Part shown: positions 1 to 6,872 of the stretch, one piece after another
How positions within the stretch are numbered: the first letter of the stretch is position 1
Layout of the letters: the number at the start of each line of letters is the position of its first letter
The notes under the pieces: model-generated
What the model was told of the DNA's origin: nothing
What the model saw: the letters and a program-made list of their open reading frames with translations, nothing else
The model's database searches: none
Translations under genes and position numbers: made by a program
Assembly (NCBI GenBank): GCA_021108215.1
Contig: JAIORK010000047.1
Coordinates: 1-36,397 of the forward strand
DNA: 36,397 nucleotides
Source: a bacterium
GTDB taxonomy: Bacteria > Oederibacteriota > JAAXVQ01 > JAUVAV01
Direction of reading: 5' to 3'

Positions 1-55
1 GCATCACGAAAGTAGCTTTACATGCGGCTTGAGGTCAAACTCGCTGAAATACTCC

Positions 56-110
56 TATTCTTCTTCTATTCTTCTTCTATTCTTCTTCTATTCTTCTTCT
101 ATTCTTCTTC
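56..110. repeat. Perfect 11-bp tandem repeat, five copies
   Basis: Five exact head-to-tail copies of TATTCTTCTTC fill positions 56-110; read on the minus strand the unit is GAAGAAGAATA, a pure purine-T tract. It lies 87 bases beyond the stop codon of the AlbA-type gene. Because 11 is not a multiple of 3, copy-number change would shift any frame running through it; plus-strand frames are free of stops across the array, while each minus-strand frame meets a TAG every three units. I see no gene in 1-196 apart from this array and an AT-rich stretch (111-196). A short minus-strand reading of 6-54 (starting EYFSEFDLKP) may be the end of something outside the window. Confidence 0.95.
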
Positions 111-196
111 ATTTAGGAATAGTCTTTATTTTAAAGCATTTTATTTTTTTGGCTTTTTTTCCCCAATAAATTATTTTTTATTTCATTTCTAAATTA

Positions 197-1876
197 CTAT
201 TTTCTATTCTTAATTTTATCGATTTTTGTTCGCTTCCACAGCGGTTTACTTTTTATTCCGCTATTTATAATCAACCTATTTTTTTTCATTTTGCTTAATA
301 AATTGCTGATTTTTTTAATCTTTTGCCCAGGTTCAAAAATTTCCGGCAATTTATTCAAAATGAGTTCATCAATTTCCCTTCGAGTGGCTGTCTTGAATTT
401 ATCCAAATATTTCAAAATCATCTTTTCATAATGTGCATCATGAAAACCCCGGTTTTTGATATAGCGAGCCTTATCCGAGGCAATTTCTGCCACGGCTGCG
501 GATATATAGACAGCCGGATATCGACCTTCAATAAGATTCCTTTTTTTCAGCCCCCGCGCTGCTTCACTGGATATTTTTTGTTTTTTCTGAATCCTGTCCA
601 ACGCCAGTACATCAGTCAGTTCCAAGTCTTTTTTCTCTATTAGGATGCGGGTGTAATTTTCATTGATAATCGTCCCGGGTATAATCATTTTCACATTATT
701 TCTGTCGCTCAAATCATATTCCGGCATGGGCATGAAGCGTTTCCTCTGCTCATGGAACATCCGCCTGATTCCCATACCCAGGGTGTCAATCATATCCAGG
801 CTGACCATGGCTTGCGCCAACAATGTATTGCGATATCGATACGGCGTGCGCTCGTGTAACAGATAATCCTCAACTTTCCCATCAAAAAAATTTCCTATGT
901 TTTGCAAAACCAATTTATCTCTATATTCCGTAACAATGATCCGGGCATTTTGGAAATAATCCTGATGGGCAATACAGTTATTGAGTGCTTCCAACACAAT
1001 ATTCGGATCGTATTTCGCGATTTCCACGGGCAGCAGACGGTTGAACGGCTGGATACGGTAATTGACATTGCGAATTTTGTTATAGATTTCTTCAATGTTC
1101 AATAAAAAGGGCGGGCCAAAATGTTCATAGCCCTCCTCTTCCCCCATCAACCGCCAAGTTATTTGGACAGGATGCGGGGATAGCCGGACAGAGGCTTCCG
1201 GTTTCCCGAGCAGAATAATGGCCGCTCTTGTCAATTGTCCATCCTGTAGTAACTTTATTTTTTCTAAAAAAACTTCATCTTTCCATTTTTTAATCACTGC
1301 TTTAAGCCTGGAGTTTTTCGATGCGACTTTTTTCCTGGCCAATTTTAAGGCATCCCGATCCAAGTCTTTGATTGATGCGTTTGGGCATAATTCAGTGCTC
1401 CAGTCTTTGGGCGCCTGATTGCGTATCTCATCTTGTTCAGGGAGGGATAGCGCACCCAGCGAGCTTCCATTTCTGCCATGATAATGCCCTTGCCAGGACG
1501 TAGGAATCCCCGGCAGCGCTGCCGGTATCTGCATCAAAATTACTCGTTTTTTATTCACCTCTACTTCATATATTTCCTGGAAGGTGATGCCATTGGTTTG
1601 TTGTGCAATCTCATGTTTCAGACTCTCCAAATCTTTCTTGCTTATCCGGTAGCGAGTCCCCACAATTGTCCTTGGTAGCTTGTCTTTAATCCCAAAAATC
1701 AGCCAACCAGATTGTTTCTTTTTTAGATTGGCTTCATTACTCAAGGCAGAAAAATATTTCCCGAGCTTTCTGGAATCAAAATCTTTTTTAGCCTCTTTAA
1801 ACTCAAGCCATTCTGTTTCTATAGGCATTGACCTAAACTCGGTTAGCTTTACTATTAATTGCTCTTCTGTAAACAT
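197..1876 (-). CDS. AlbA_2 (Schlafen-like) / ATP-binding transcriptional-regulator-like protein of a restriction locus
   Basis: This 559-residue protein has the layout of the COG2865 family. An N-terminal AlbA_2 (Schlafen AlbA_2) domain covers about residues 18-130 (LEFKEAK, then GWLIFGIKD and VILMQIPAA). A central GHKL-like ATP-binding part follows, with EALNNCIAHQDYF near residue 298 and an LGMGIRRM stretch near 370. The C-terminal 120 residues look like winged-helix segments (YEKMILKYLDKFKTATRREID). Family members are recurrent passengers of type I restriction loci; their biochemical role is not settled, so I do not assign one. The start is fixed by GGGGAGG six bases upstream of the ATG. 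That Shine-Dalgarno directly abuts the stop codon of a detached hsdM tail at 1887-1991, suggesting the gene once followed hsdM directly. Its nearest present promoter candidate is at 2033-2060. Confidence 0.85.
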   Translation of the reverse strand: MFTEEQLIVKLTEFRSMPIETEWLEFKEAKKDFDSRKLGKYFSALSNEANLKKKQSGWLIFGIKDKLPRTIVGTRYRISKKDLESLKHEIAQQTNGITFQEIYEVEVNKKRVILMQIPAALPGIPTSWQGHYHGRNGSSLGALSLPEQDEIRNQAPKDWSTELCPNASIKDLDRDALKLARKKVASKNSRLKAVIKKWKDEVFLEKIKLLQDGQLTRAAIILLGKPEASVRLSPHPVQITWRLMGEEEGYEHFGPPFLLNIEEIYNKIRNVNYRIQPFNRLLPVEIAKYDPNIVLEALNNCIAHQDYFQNARIIVTEYRDKLVLQNIGNFFDGKVEDYLLHERTPYRYRNTLLAQAMVSLDMIDTLGMGIRRMFHEQRKRFMPMPEYDLSDRNNVKMIIPGTIINENYTRILIEKKDLELTDVLALDRIQKKQKISSEAARGLKKRNLIEGRYPAVYISAAVAEIASDKARYIKNRGFHDAHYEKMILKYLDKFKTATRREIDELILNKLPEIFEPGQKIKKISNLLSKMKKNRLIINSGIKSKPLWKRTKIDKIKNRK

Positions 1877-1886
1877 AATGCCTCCC

Positions 1887-1991
1887 CTACACCAATCCCA
1901 ATTCTTTCAGATATTTATCCATTTCCTTGCGGACATACGCCTCCACCAGGGCACACTCTTTTTTATTTCTCTGAAAAACATTCGCCTTCAT
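1887..1991 (-). pseudogene. Detached hsdM 3'-end remnant
   Basis: Reading the minus strand from an ATG at 1989-1991 to a TAG at 1887-1889 gives 34 residues. The last 14 (RKEMDKYLKELGLV) are identical to the C-terminus of the intact hsdM at 3175-4701. The upstream 20 residues (ending ALVEAYV) differ from that HsdM. The frame is closed by a TAG directly above the ATG, and no Shine-Dalgarno is seen, so this is more likely the broken end of a second hsdM than a working peptide. It is followed after a few bases by the AlbA-type gene. It could instead be debris of a duplication that accompanied insertion of the abiF cassette. Confidence 0.7.
1889..1932. repeat. 44-bp direct repeat, copy A (hsdM tail)
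   Basis: This stretch matches 3177-3220 at 43 of 44 positions; the only difference is G at 1910 versus A at 3198. Both copies are in the same orientation and bracket the abiF cassette (promoter, RNA and gene). Similarity stops abruptly at GCGG on one side and at the stop codon region on the other. Confidence 0.9.
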
Positions 1992-2032
1992 CTAGCTGAA
2001 AATGCCGCTCAAAGTTATTATCTTGTTATCCT

Positions 2033-2060
2033 ATTATAGGAGCCAATATCAGTTTCTTAA
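2033..2060 (-). promoter_or_regulatory. Possible sigma70 promoter for the AlbA-type gene
   Basis: On the minus strand TTAAGA (2060-2055) and a perfect TATAAT (2038-2033) are separated by 16 bases. The -35 is weak and the site is about 160 bases ahead of the gene's ATG, with the hsdM remnant in between. It is the only -10-like site with any partner between abiF and the AlbA-type gene. Confidence 0.4.
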
Positions 2061-2110
2061 AAAATATTATACTTTTCTGCACCAATTTTTGAACACTGCG
2101 CGGCTTATAA

Positions 2111-3022
2111 TTACCCTTGTTGGTTTTTCCATATCGGGCATTCCTGCCAATCTTTCGGAAAACCCATAGGCTCCCATGGCAACTCTTTATAGCGATTCAG
2201 CAGATCCAAAAAACGCTCTTGCCAGCAACTTTTTGGTGCAATAATTCTCAACAAATACCGCAAAATGGTCAAAATGGAAAACATACGATTGGTTTTTCCA
2301 AAAACATCCACCGGTTCATACCATTCCGGTTGAATCCTTTTCTCCGGGATAAATGGTTTGATTGCCAATTCCCGGTCACGTAGCCGTCCATGATGGGCAC
2401 AGATGTTTCTGACATAATTCAAACTTCGGAGCCAGGAATTCAAGACCGGTCCTGGAATATCAAAGCACTTTGCGACCTTGACTTGAATGTGCTTCTCCAA
2501 TTCCTGATACAAGATGAGCATATTACCGAAAGTCATAAGCTCAGACGCCATCCACAATGGCAAATCATTATGCTCCAAATATTTCTGCTTAAAATGTTTT
2601 ACAAACTCTTCATGGCTTTTTTCCGCAGCATCCCGAAGGGTATTTTGCAATTTATTGATTTCATCAGATTTATTTTTCGAGCGCAAACAACTTGGGTTTA
2701 AATATACAAATGCATCTTGATGGTGAGTAGTAAATATCTCAGTCATTTTCGTTTTAACCGCAATTTCTATTCTTTCTATGGCATCAAGGACAATCAAACG
2801 CAGTTGGCGGTCAAAAGTATATCTTCTCCAGATTTTTTCAATAGTTATGTCCGGTTTAAACGTATTGTCAGGATTTCGAAAGGGATACCAATAGGTGCTA
2901 AGCCGGTAATAATTTACGCTACCTAAAATCGAGGTTAATAAGTCGCGGTCTGCTATTAATCCGCGTGAAATTAATTGGTCGGCTTGTTGTTCAAAGGTAA
3001 GTGAAGGTTTTTTATACTGCAT
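2111..3022 (-). CDS. abiF: AbiF/AbiD-family HEPN abortive-infection protein (Abi_2)
   Basis: The 303-residue product has the Abi_2 (COG4823) pattern: KKPSLTFEQQADQLISRGL at the N-terminus, then NYYRLSTYWYPFR around residues 37-49, a central helical region, and SLNYVRNICAHHGRLRDR near residues 200-216. The last segment holds the HEPN ribonuclease signature RNxxxH at R205-N206-H210, expected to cleave RNA as a dimer. I chose the ATG at 3020-3022 because AGGAGGG sits five bases upstream; an upstream ATG at 3062-3064 would run through a terminator hairpin. In this family the toxin is linked to a structured RNA encoded just upstream, and such an element is present here (3036-3096). It lies between hsdM and an hsdM-tail repeat. 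The likely role is phage defence by abortive infection or an RNA-antitoxin toxin; this is inferred from the family. Confidence 0.88.
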   Translation of the reverse strand: MQYKKPSLTFEQQADQLISRGLIADRDLLTSILGSVNYYRLSTYWYPFRNPDNTFKPDITIEKIWRRYTFDRQLRLIVLDAIERIEIAVKTKMTEIFTTHHQDAFVYLNPSCLRSKNKSDEINKLQNTLRDAAEKSHEEFVKHFKQKYLEHNDLPLWMASELMTFGNMLILYQELEKHIQVKVAKCFDIPGPVLNSWLRSLNYVRNICAHHGRLRDRELAIKPFIPEKRIQPEWYEPVDVFGKTNRMFSILTILRYLLRIIAPKSCWQERFLDLLNRYKELPWEPMGFPKDWQECPIWKNQQG

Positions 3023-3035
3023 AAAAACCCTCCTG

Positions 3036-3096
3036 AAAAAGAAAAACCCGCCACATTTTGGCATATCCTCGAAAGGACCTAGGCCTGGCGGGTACT
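3036..3096 (-). ncRNA. abiF-type structured RNA ending in an intrinsic terminator
   Basis: The predicted transcript starts near 3096, seven bases after a good -10. An outer stem ACCCGCCA (3093-3086) pairs with TGGCGGGT (3053-3046) perfectly. It encloses a GGC/GCC helix and an inner hairpin with arms GTCCT/AGGAT closed by a UUCG tetraloop (about 3079-3066). After the outer stem comes a U tract, TTTTTCTTTTT, at 3046-3036, giving an RNA of about 60 nt. The abiF start codon lies 14 bases further on. Position, size, terminator-like ending and the HEPN gene downstream agree with the abiF RNA motif known from comparative genomics. I propose it is the antitoxin or guide-like partner of AbiF; that function is inference. 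Confidence 0.75.
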
Positions 3097-3102
3097 AAAA
3101 TT

Positions 3103-3131
3103 AGTATCGTAGTATTCTGATAGTTCGTCAA
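3103..3131 (-). promoter_or_regulatory. Sigma70 promoter of the abiF RNA
   Basis: TTGACG (3131-3126) and GATACT (3108-3103) are spaced by exactly 17 bases on the minus strand. The predicted start at about 3096 falls just before the first stem of the structured RNA. The promoter lies wholly in the gap after hsdM, so the RNA can be made independently of the hsdS-hsdM operon. Confidence 0.75.
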
Positions 3132-3174
3132 GCAATTTATCCGGTTTTTAGTATTCATTCCGTTGCTCATTATT

Positions 3175-4701
3175 TCACACCAATCCCAATTCTTTCAAAT
3201 ATTTATCCATTTCCTTGCGGGTTTTTCCCAGTTCCCCTTCAATTTGCTTGATCTCCTGCTGTACGGCTTTGATGTCGATATCTTCCTCTTCTTCAAAGGT
3301 ATCCACATACCGCGGAATGTTGAGATTGAATTCCGCTTCTCTGATTTCATCGAGTGTAGTCAGATGAGAGTACTTTTCAATCTCTTTGAATCCTTTGTAG
3401 GTGTCGATTATTTTCTTGATATCCTGCCGGCGCAATTTGTTCTGCTTTTTGTTGTCATCAAATTCGCGGCTGGCATCAATAAAGAGGATGTGCTTATCCC
3501 GCTTGGTTTTGGCCTTGGTCCAGGACTTGCGACCCTTATTGAAGACCATGATGGCGGCCGGAATACCCGTTCCGAAAAACAATTGAGACGGCAGTCCGAT
3601 AACTGCTTCCAGAATATTTTCTTCTATAAATTGCCGGCGTATTTTCCCTTCTGCGCCACTGCGGAAAAGCACACCATGCGGGACAACCACCCCGACTTTG
3701 CCTTCGCCCTCCATGGCAATATCCACCATGTGGGTGATAAAAGCATAGTCCCCGCGGCTCTTGGGAGGCAAACCACGCCAAAAACGGTTGTATGGATCGC
3801 TTTCCGCTTCTTTGATCCCCCACTTATCCAGTGAGAATGGCGGATTGGCAACCACGATGTTGAATCGAATAAGATCATCTTTTTCCAAAAGCTTGGGATT
3901 GGTGATGGTATCACACCATTCTATCCGGGCATTATCCACATCGTGCAAAAACATATTCATCCTGCACAAAGCCCAGGTTGAGCCATTACTTTCCTGACCA
4001 GCCAGAAAATAGTTTGGTGACCCAATATGTTTCCCCACTTTGATCAGAAGCGATCCTGAACCACAGGCAGGATCACATATTTTATCCCCTTCTTTGGGGT
4101 CCATCAATTCTGCAATAAGTGTGGATACTTCCGGTGGCGTGTAAAATTCCCCGGCTTTTTTACCTGCTCCTGCCGCAAATCGTTCTATCAGGTATTCATA
4201 AACATCGCCAATCACATCCCGATTGCCTATATGGGATGGTCGCAGGTCCATCTTCTCTTCATCACCAAAATCTTCAAGCAGGTTTTTGAGACGTCTATTT
4301 CGTTCTTTTGCCAGTCCCAGATTCACGTCACTATTGAAATCAATGTTACGGAATACACCTTCCAGTTTGGTTTTATTAACATCTTCCATTTTTTCCAAAG
4401 CAATATTAATCAGTTCACCGATATTATCTACATCTCTTTTTTTAAACAGATAATCAAATTCAGCTGCTTTTGGTACAACAAAGCGTTCGCGACCGAGAGC
4501 ACGCTCAATCCGAGTTTTGTCACCTTTGTATTTTTCTGCATACTCTCTGCGTTTGTCTTTCCATATATCACTGGTATATTTGATAAAGAGCATGGTCAGA
4601 ATATAGTTTTTGTACTCTGCCGGATCAACCGACCCTCTAAAAGAATCACAGGCTTTCCAGGCTTGATCATTGACTGTTTTTTGATTGATCGGTGAATTCA
4701 T
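3175..4701 (-). CDS. hsdM: Type I restriction-modification system modification subunit HsdM
   Basis: The 508-residue protein is an N6-adenine DNA methyltransferase of the HsdM family. An N-terminal helical HsdM_N domain covers about residues 8-150. The catalytic domain carries the AdoMet-binding motif DPACGSGSL at 210-218 and the catalytic NPPF motif at 286-289. A charged coiled coil forms the C-terminus (EELGKTRKEMDKYLKELGLV region). It would act as the M2 part of an M2S complex that methylates the site chosen by HsdS. The ATG is preceded by AGGAGA, and the gene overlaps the end of hsdS by 35 bases, so the two are translationally coupled in an S-M order. Its last 44 bases recur at 1889-1932. 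HsdR was not found in the window; it may lie beyond position 1 or be absent. Confidence 0.95.
   Translation of the reverse strand: MNSPINQKTVNDQAWKACDSFRGSVDPAEYKNYILTMLFIKYTSDIWKDKRREYAEKYKGDKTRIERALGRERFVVPKAAEFDYLFKKRDVDNIGELINIALEKMEDVNKTKLEGVFRNIDFNSDVNLGLAKERNRRLKNLLEDFGDEEKMDLRPSHIGNRDVIGDVYEYLIERFAAGAGKKAGEFYTPPEVSTLIAELMDPKEGDKICDPACGSGSLLIKVGKHIGSPNYFLAGQESNGSTWALCRMNMFLHDVDNARIEWCDTITNPKLLEKDDLIRFNIVVANPPFSLDKWGIKEAESDPYNRFWRGLPPKSRGDYAFITHMVDIAMEGEGKVGVVVPHGVLFRSGAEGKIRRQFIEENILEAVIGLPSQLFFGTGIPAAIMVFNKGRKSWTKAKTKRDKHILFIDASREFDDNKKQNKLRRQDIKKIIDTYKGFKEIEKYSHLTTLDEIREAEFNLNIPRYVDTFEEEEDIDIKAVQQEIKQIEGELGKTRKEMDKYLKELGLV
3177..3220. repeat. 44-bp direct repeat, copy B (3' end of hsdM)
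   Basis: This is the intact 3' end of hsdM and the partner of copy A at 1889-1932 (43/44 identity). The two copies lie 1288 bases apart. Recombination between them would delete the abiF cassette and rejoin hsdM to the Shine-Dalgarno of the AlbA-type gene. Confidence 0.9.
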
Positions 4702-5287
4702 TGATATCTCCTGATTGGTAAATTTTATTGATGCAAAATTGGTTGATTAGTTTTTCTTTATTGTCTTTCAACTCATCCAACAATTGAATTTCTTTATTTT
4801 TCAGCTCGATTATTTTTTCAATCTTAGCTTGAATTTCAATCGGAGGCAATTCAATCCTTATATCTGCTAAAACTTTTATCGATACAAATGATAGATAACT
4901 GCTACCCGCTCTCTCCTGGAGCACATTTTGAATCGGCGCTTGATTAAGCCACCAGGCTAAGTATCCCGGTCTCGCTTTATCCGTTTTAAGTCTACAAACA
5001 TAAAAAGTACTTGCCGCTAATACATTACTATAATTTTCTTTAATATGAACAGACTGATGATTAAACCCTCTTGCCTGAAACAAAACGTTATCTTGTTTCA
5101 CTGCGTAGAGCTCCGGTTTACGCCTGGGACAAAACCTTATCAAATTGTTAAAATCTATTTTCTTGTCTTCCTTAATATCTTTTGCCTGAATAAGCCTGTA
5201 CGTGCCTTCTTTTTCAGAGATGATTTTTTCACTTGATTGATATCCTGCCTGTAGTTCAACGATATCTCTTAATAATAACCTCTCCAT
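4667..5287 (-). CDS. hsdS: Half-size type I restriction specificity subunit HsdS
   Basis: This 206-residue protein has one target-recognition domain (about residues 5-150, with YRLIQAKDI and an ELPPIEIQAKIEKI end) and a single conserved coiled-coil spacer (about 152-190, EKIIELKNKEIQLLDELKDNK). Ordinary HsdS subunits are about 400 residues with two recognition domains and two spacers. Half-size subunits can dimerise and then recognise a symmetric bipartite sequence; this is known for truncated type IC subunits and is inferred here. The ATG is preceded by GGAGG at four bases, and the gene is first in the operon behind a consensus promoter (5317-5345). Nothing suggests a frameshift: the stop is followed at once by coupled hsdM. 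Confidence 0.9.
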   Translation of the reverse strand: MERLLLRDIVELQAGYQSSEKIISEKEGTYRLIQAKDIKEDKKIDFNNLIRFCPRRKPELYAVKQDNVLFQARGFNHQSVHIKENYSNVLAASTFYVCRLKTDKARPGYLAWWLNQAPIQNVLQERAGSSYLSFVSIKVLADIRIELPPIEIQAKIEKIIELKNKEIQLLDELKDNKEKLINQFCINKIYQSGDINEFTDQSKNSQ

Positions 5288-5296
5288 ATTTCCTCC

Positions 5297-5375
5297 GTAA
5301 GTAACGCGCTATAATATTTATAACAGAACTCGTAATTATTGTCAATTTTTATTTTTCGTTTTTTCAGTTACTTAC
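5297..5375. promoter_or_regulatory. 9-bp inverted half-sites flanking the hsdS-hsdM promoter
   Basis: GTAAGTAAC at 5297-5305 and its exact reverse complement GTTACTTAC at 5367-5375 lie on either side of the promoter, 70 bp centre to centre. One arm sits just upstream of the hsdS Shine-Dalgarno, the other upstream of the -35. This is how a looping operator could be arranged. No obvious controller gene is adjacent except the small plus-strand ORF at 5451-5633, which has no recognisable helix-turn-helix. Confidence 0.45.
5317..5345 (-). promoter_or_regulatory. Sigma70 promoter of the hsdS-hsdM operon
   Basis: Minus-strand TTGACA (5345-5340) and TATAAA (5322-5317) are spaced by 17 bases. The hsdS start codon is about 30 bases downstream of the -10, leaving a short leader with GGAGG. 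Confidence 0.85.
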
Positions 5376-5450
5376 TTATTTCTGTTGATTTTAAGGGGGA
5401 TGTCAAGTACGATTCCAAACACAACAACACTTTCCCTGGAGGTTGAATTT

Positions 5451-5633
5451 ATGCAGCTACTCCGTTCATCGATTCCTATGGTCTTGGAAGTCGACCACAT
5501 CGACGTCAACGTCCTGCATCTTGCGTTGCATGAATACAAAGATCGCTTGAAACAAAATCGGACAACACGGTATAAGAAGGAACTCTATGAACGACTGAAC
5601 CGTATGATCGCACTGGTGGATTTGATGATGTAA
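5451..5633 (+). CDS. Small hypothetical protein (60 aa)
   Basis: This is the only convincing plus-strand gene. I chose the ATG at 5451 because CTGGAGG lies eight bases upstream; an in-frame ATG at 5385 exists but its own upstream GGGGG is directly adjacent. The product is a helical, charged protein (VLHLALHEYKDRLKQN, then KKELYERLNRMIALVDLMM) without signal peptide, cysteine motif or recognisable DNA-binding fold. I do not recognise the family. It is divergent from hsdS and shares the 163-base intergenic region with its promoter, so it may belong to the defence cluster or be an orphan between that cluster and the envelope genes. I see no clear promoter of its own. Confidence 0.6.
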   Translation: MQLLRSSIPMVLEVDHIDVNVLHLALHEYKDRLKQNRTTRYKKELYERLNRMIALVDLMM

Positions 5634-5699
5634 CTAGCCAACCCTAAAAAAGTCATACTACAATTTATTTCTTGTTGAAACCTGTGCGGACTATATTTT

Positions 5700-6854
5700 T
5701 TAAAAATCCACCACCGCTGCATCACGAAGCACAATATCAATGGTCCCGATAATAATGCCGCTTTTAATCAAAACCGGGACCCGGCGTTTATCATTGGTGA
5801 GCCAAATATGAATCTTCCCCTGATGTTTAAAAACACCCTCAAATTTTAAATAGGGTTCGACAACCAAACAATCAAACTCCCCTGCCGGTACGCGCACCTT
5901 TTCCCGGCGAATCACTTTGACCAGCACCTCATACTGCTTGCCGTCATCTGCCAGCACGGGAATCGTCGTCTCATCACCGATTTCTTGTTCCAATGTCCGG
6001 TAAAAATAAAATTCCGAGAGCACATCCTGCACCAGGGGAGGTGCATCAATGATCGTCCGCCCTTTGTCTTTAATCACCTTCCGATTAACCTGATCGTAAA
6101 TCATGTGGGAATCATTGGAATACTTACCTTCACGCAAATGCTTTTCATACCGCCAGGAAAATAAGCTCTGGGCGTCAAAAAAAGATTCAATGCGGTCACG
6201 TACCTTGAAAAACCATTCAAATGCCGGATGGGTACGCGCTTCCGCCACAATATGCAACGTCGGGCGTCCATTCATTTCAGGACCGGGATTTACGGACAGC
6301 GTTGCGTAACCCGCTGAAATTCCAAAATATTCTATGGAAAAATGCAGCCGCTCACCCGGACCGAAAGCTGCATTGGGCCGCAAAGGAAACAACACCGGCT
6401 CCGGTGTCACAACCGGCGTTGTCATTCGTACCGCTTTGGGAGATTGGACGGAAACTATTTTCAGCTTTGGGGTGATTTTCAGAGGCACGGGATGCCGGGC
6501 CGGGAGAGTCCCCAAGATAAGAACCTGCCCTGGTTCAATCCTATCCGGGTTTGTAATCTGATTGGTTTTTGCCAAGTGTTGATAGTGCCAAGGATCACCA
6601 TAAAATTTTTCACAAATATTCCAGAGACAGTCTCCTGCCACAACAATATAGGTTTCTTCTGATTGCCGCAAATGATTCCGAGGCTCAGGCGGACGACTTG
6701 GCGGTTGTGCTATTGGCGTGGCTGTTACGGTGACACGATTAACAGGTGTGGGTGTTGCCTGCATAACGTGAAATTCAGTTTTCCCGGTTGCACATCCCGT
6801 GAGTAATCCAGCCATCAAAAACAGGGTAAAATAAGTGAGATAATTTTTATACAT
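5700..6854 (-). CDS. LysM and DUF3108 domain lipoprotein
   Basis: The 384-residue protein begins with a lipoprotein signal peptide and lipobox LLTGC (Cys21). A proline/threonine-rich stretch follows, and then a LysM domain at about residues 68-113 (YIVVAGDCLWNICEKFYGD through PGQVLIL). After another linker comes a DUF3108 domain at about 165-375 (GERLHFSIEYFGISAGYATL to KRRVPVLIKSGI). LysM binds peptidoglycan; DUF3108 proteins are envelope proteins of unsettled function, sometimes placed with LPS or outer-membrane assembly. The ATG has AGGA nine bases upstream. It follows the heptosyltransferase gene by 18 bases and is probably last in the gmhB-heptosyltransferase operon, which supports a role in the envelope. 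Confidence 0.85.
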   Translation of the reverse strand: MYKNYLTYFTLFLMAGLLTGCATGKTEFHVMQATPTPVNRVTVTATPIAQPPSRPPEPRNHLRQSEETYIVVAGDCLWNICEKFYGDPWHYQHLAKTNQITNPDRIEPGQVLILGTLPARHPVPLKITPKLKIVSVQSPKAVRMTTPVVTPEPVLFPLRPNAAFGPGERLHFSIEYFGISAGYATLSVNPGPEMNGRPTLHIVAEARTHPAFEWFFKVRDRIESFFDAQSLFSWRYEKHLREGKYSNDSHMIYDQVNRKVIKDKGRTIIDAPPLVQDVLSEFYFYRTLEQEIGDETTIPVLADDGKQYEVLVKVIRREKVRVPAGEFDCLVVEPYLKFEGVFKHQGKIHIWLTNDKRRVPVLIKSGIIIGTIDIVLRDAAVVDF

Positions 6855-6872
6855 ACAGTCTATCCTGTCGGG

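Noticed and set aside
56-110. CRISPR array
   Set aside because: The units are 11 bp and directly abutting, without spacers.
3023-3064. 14-residue N-terminal extension of AbiF
   Set aside because: It would be translated from within the terminator hairpin; the internal ATG has a strong Shine-Dalgarno and suits the family start.
3163-3834. 223-codon plus-strand open frame
   Set aside because: Antisense to the hsdM methyltransferase domain; no Shine-Dalgarno or recognisable domain.
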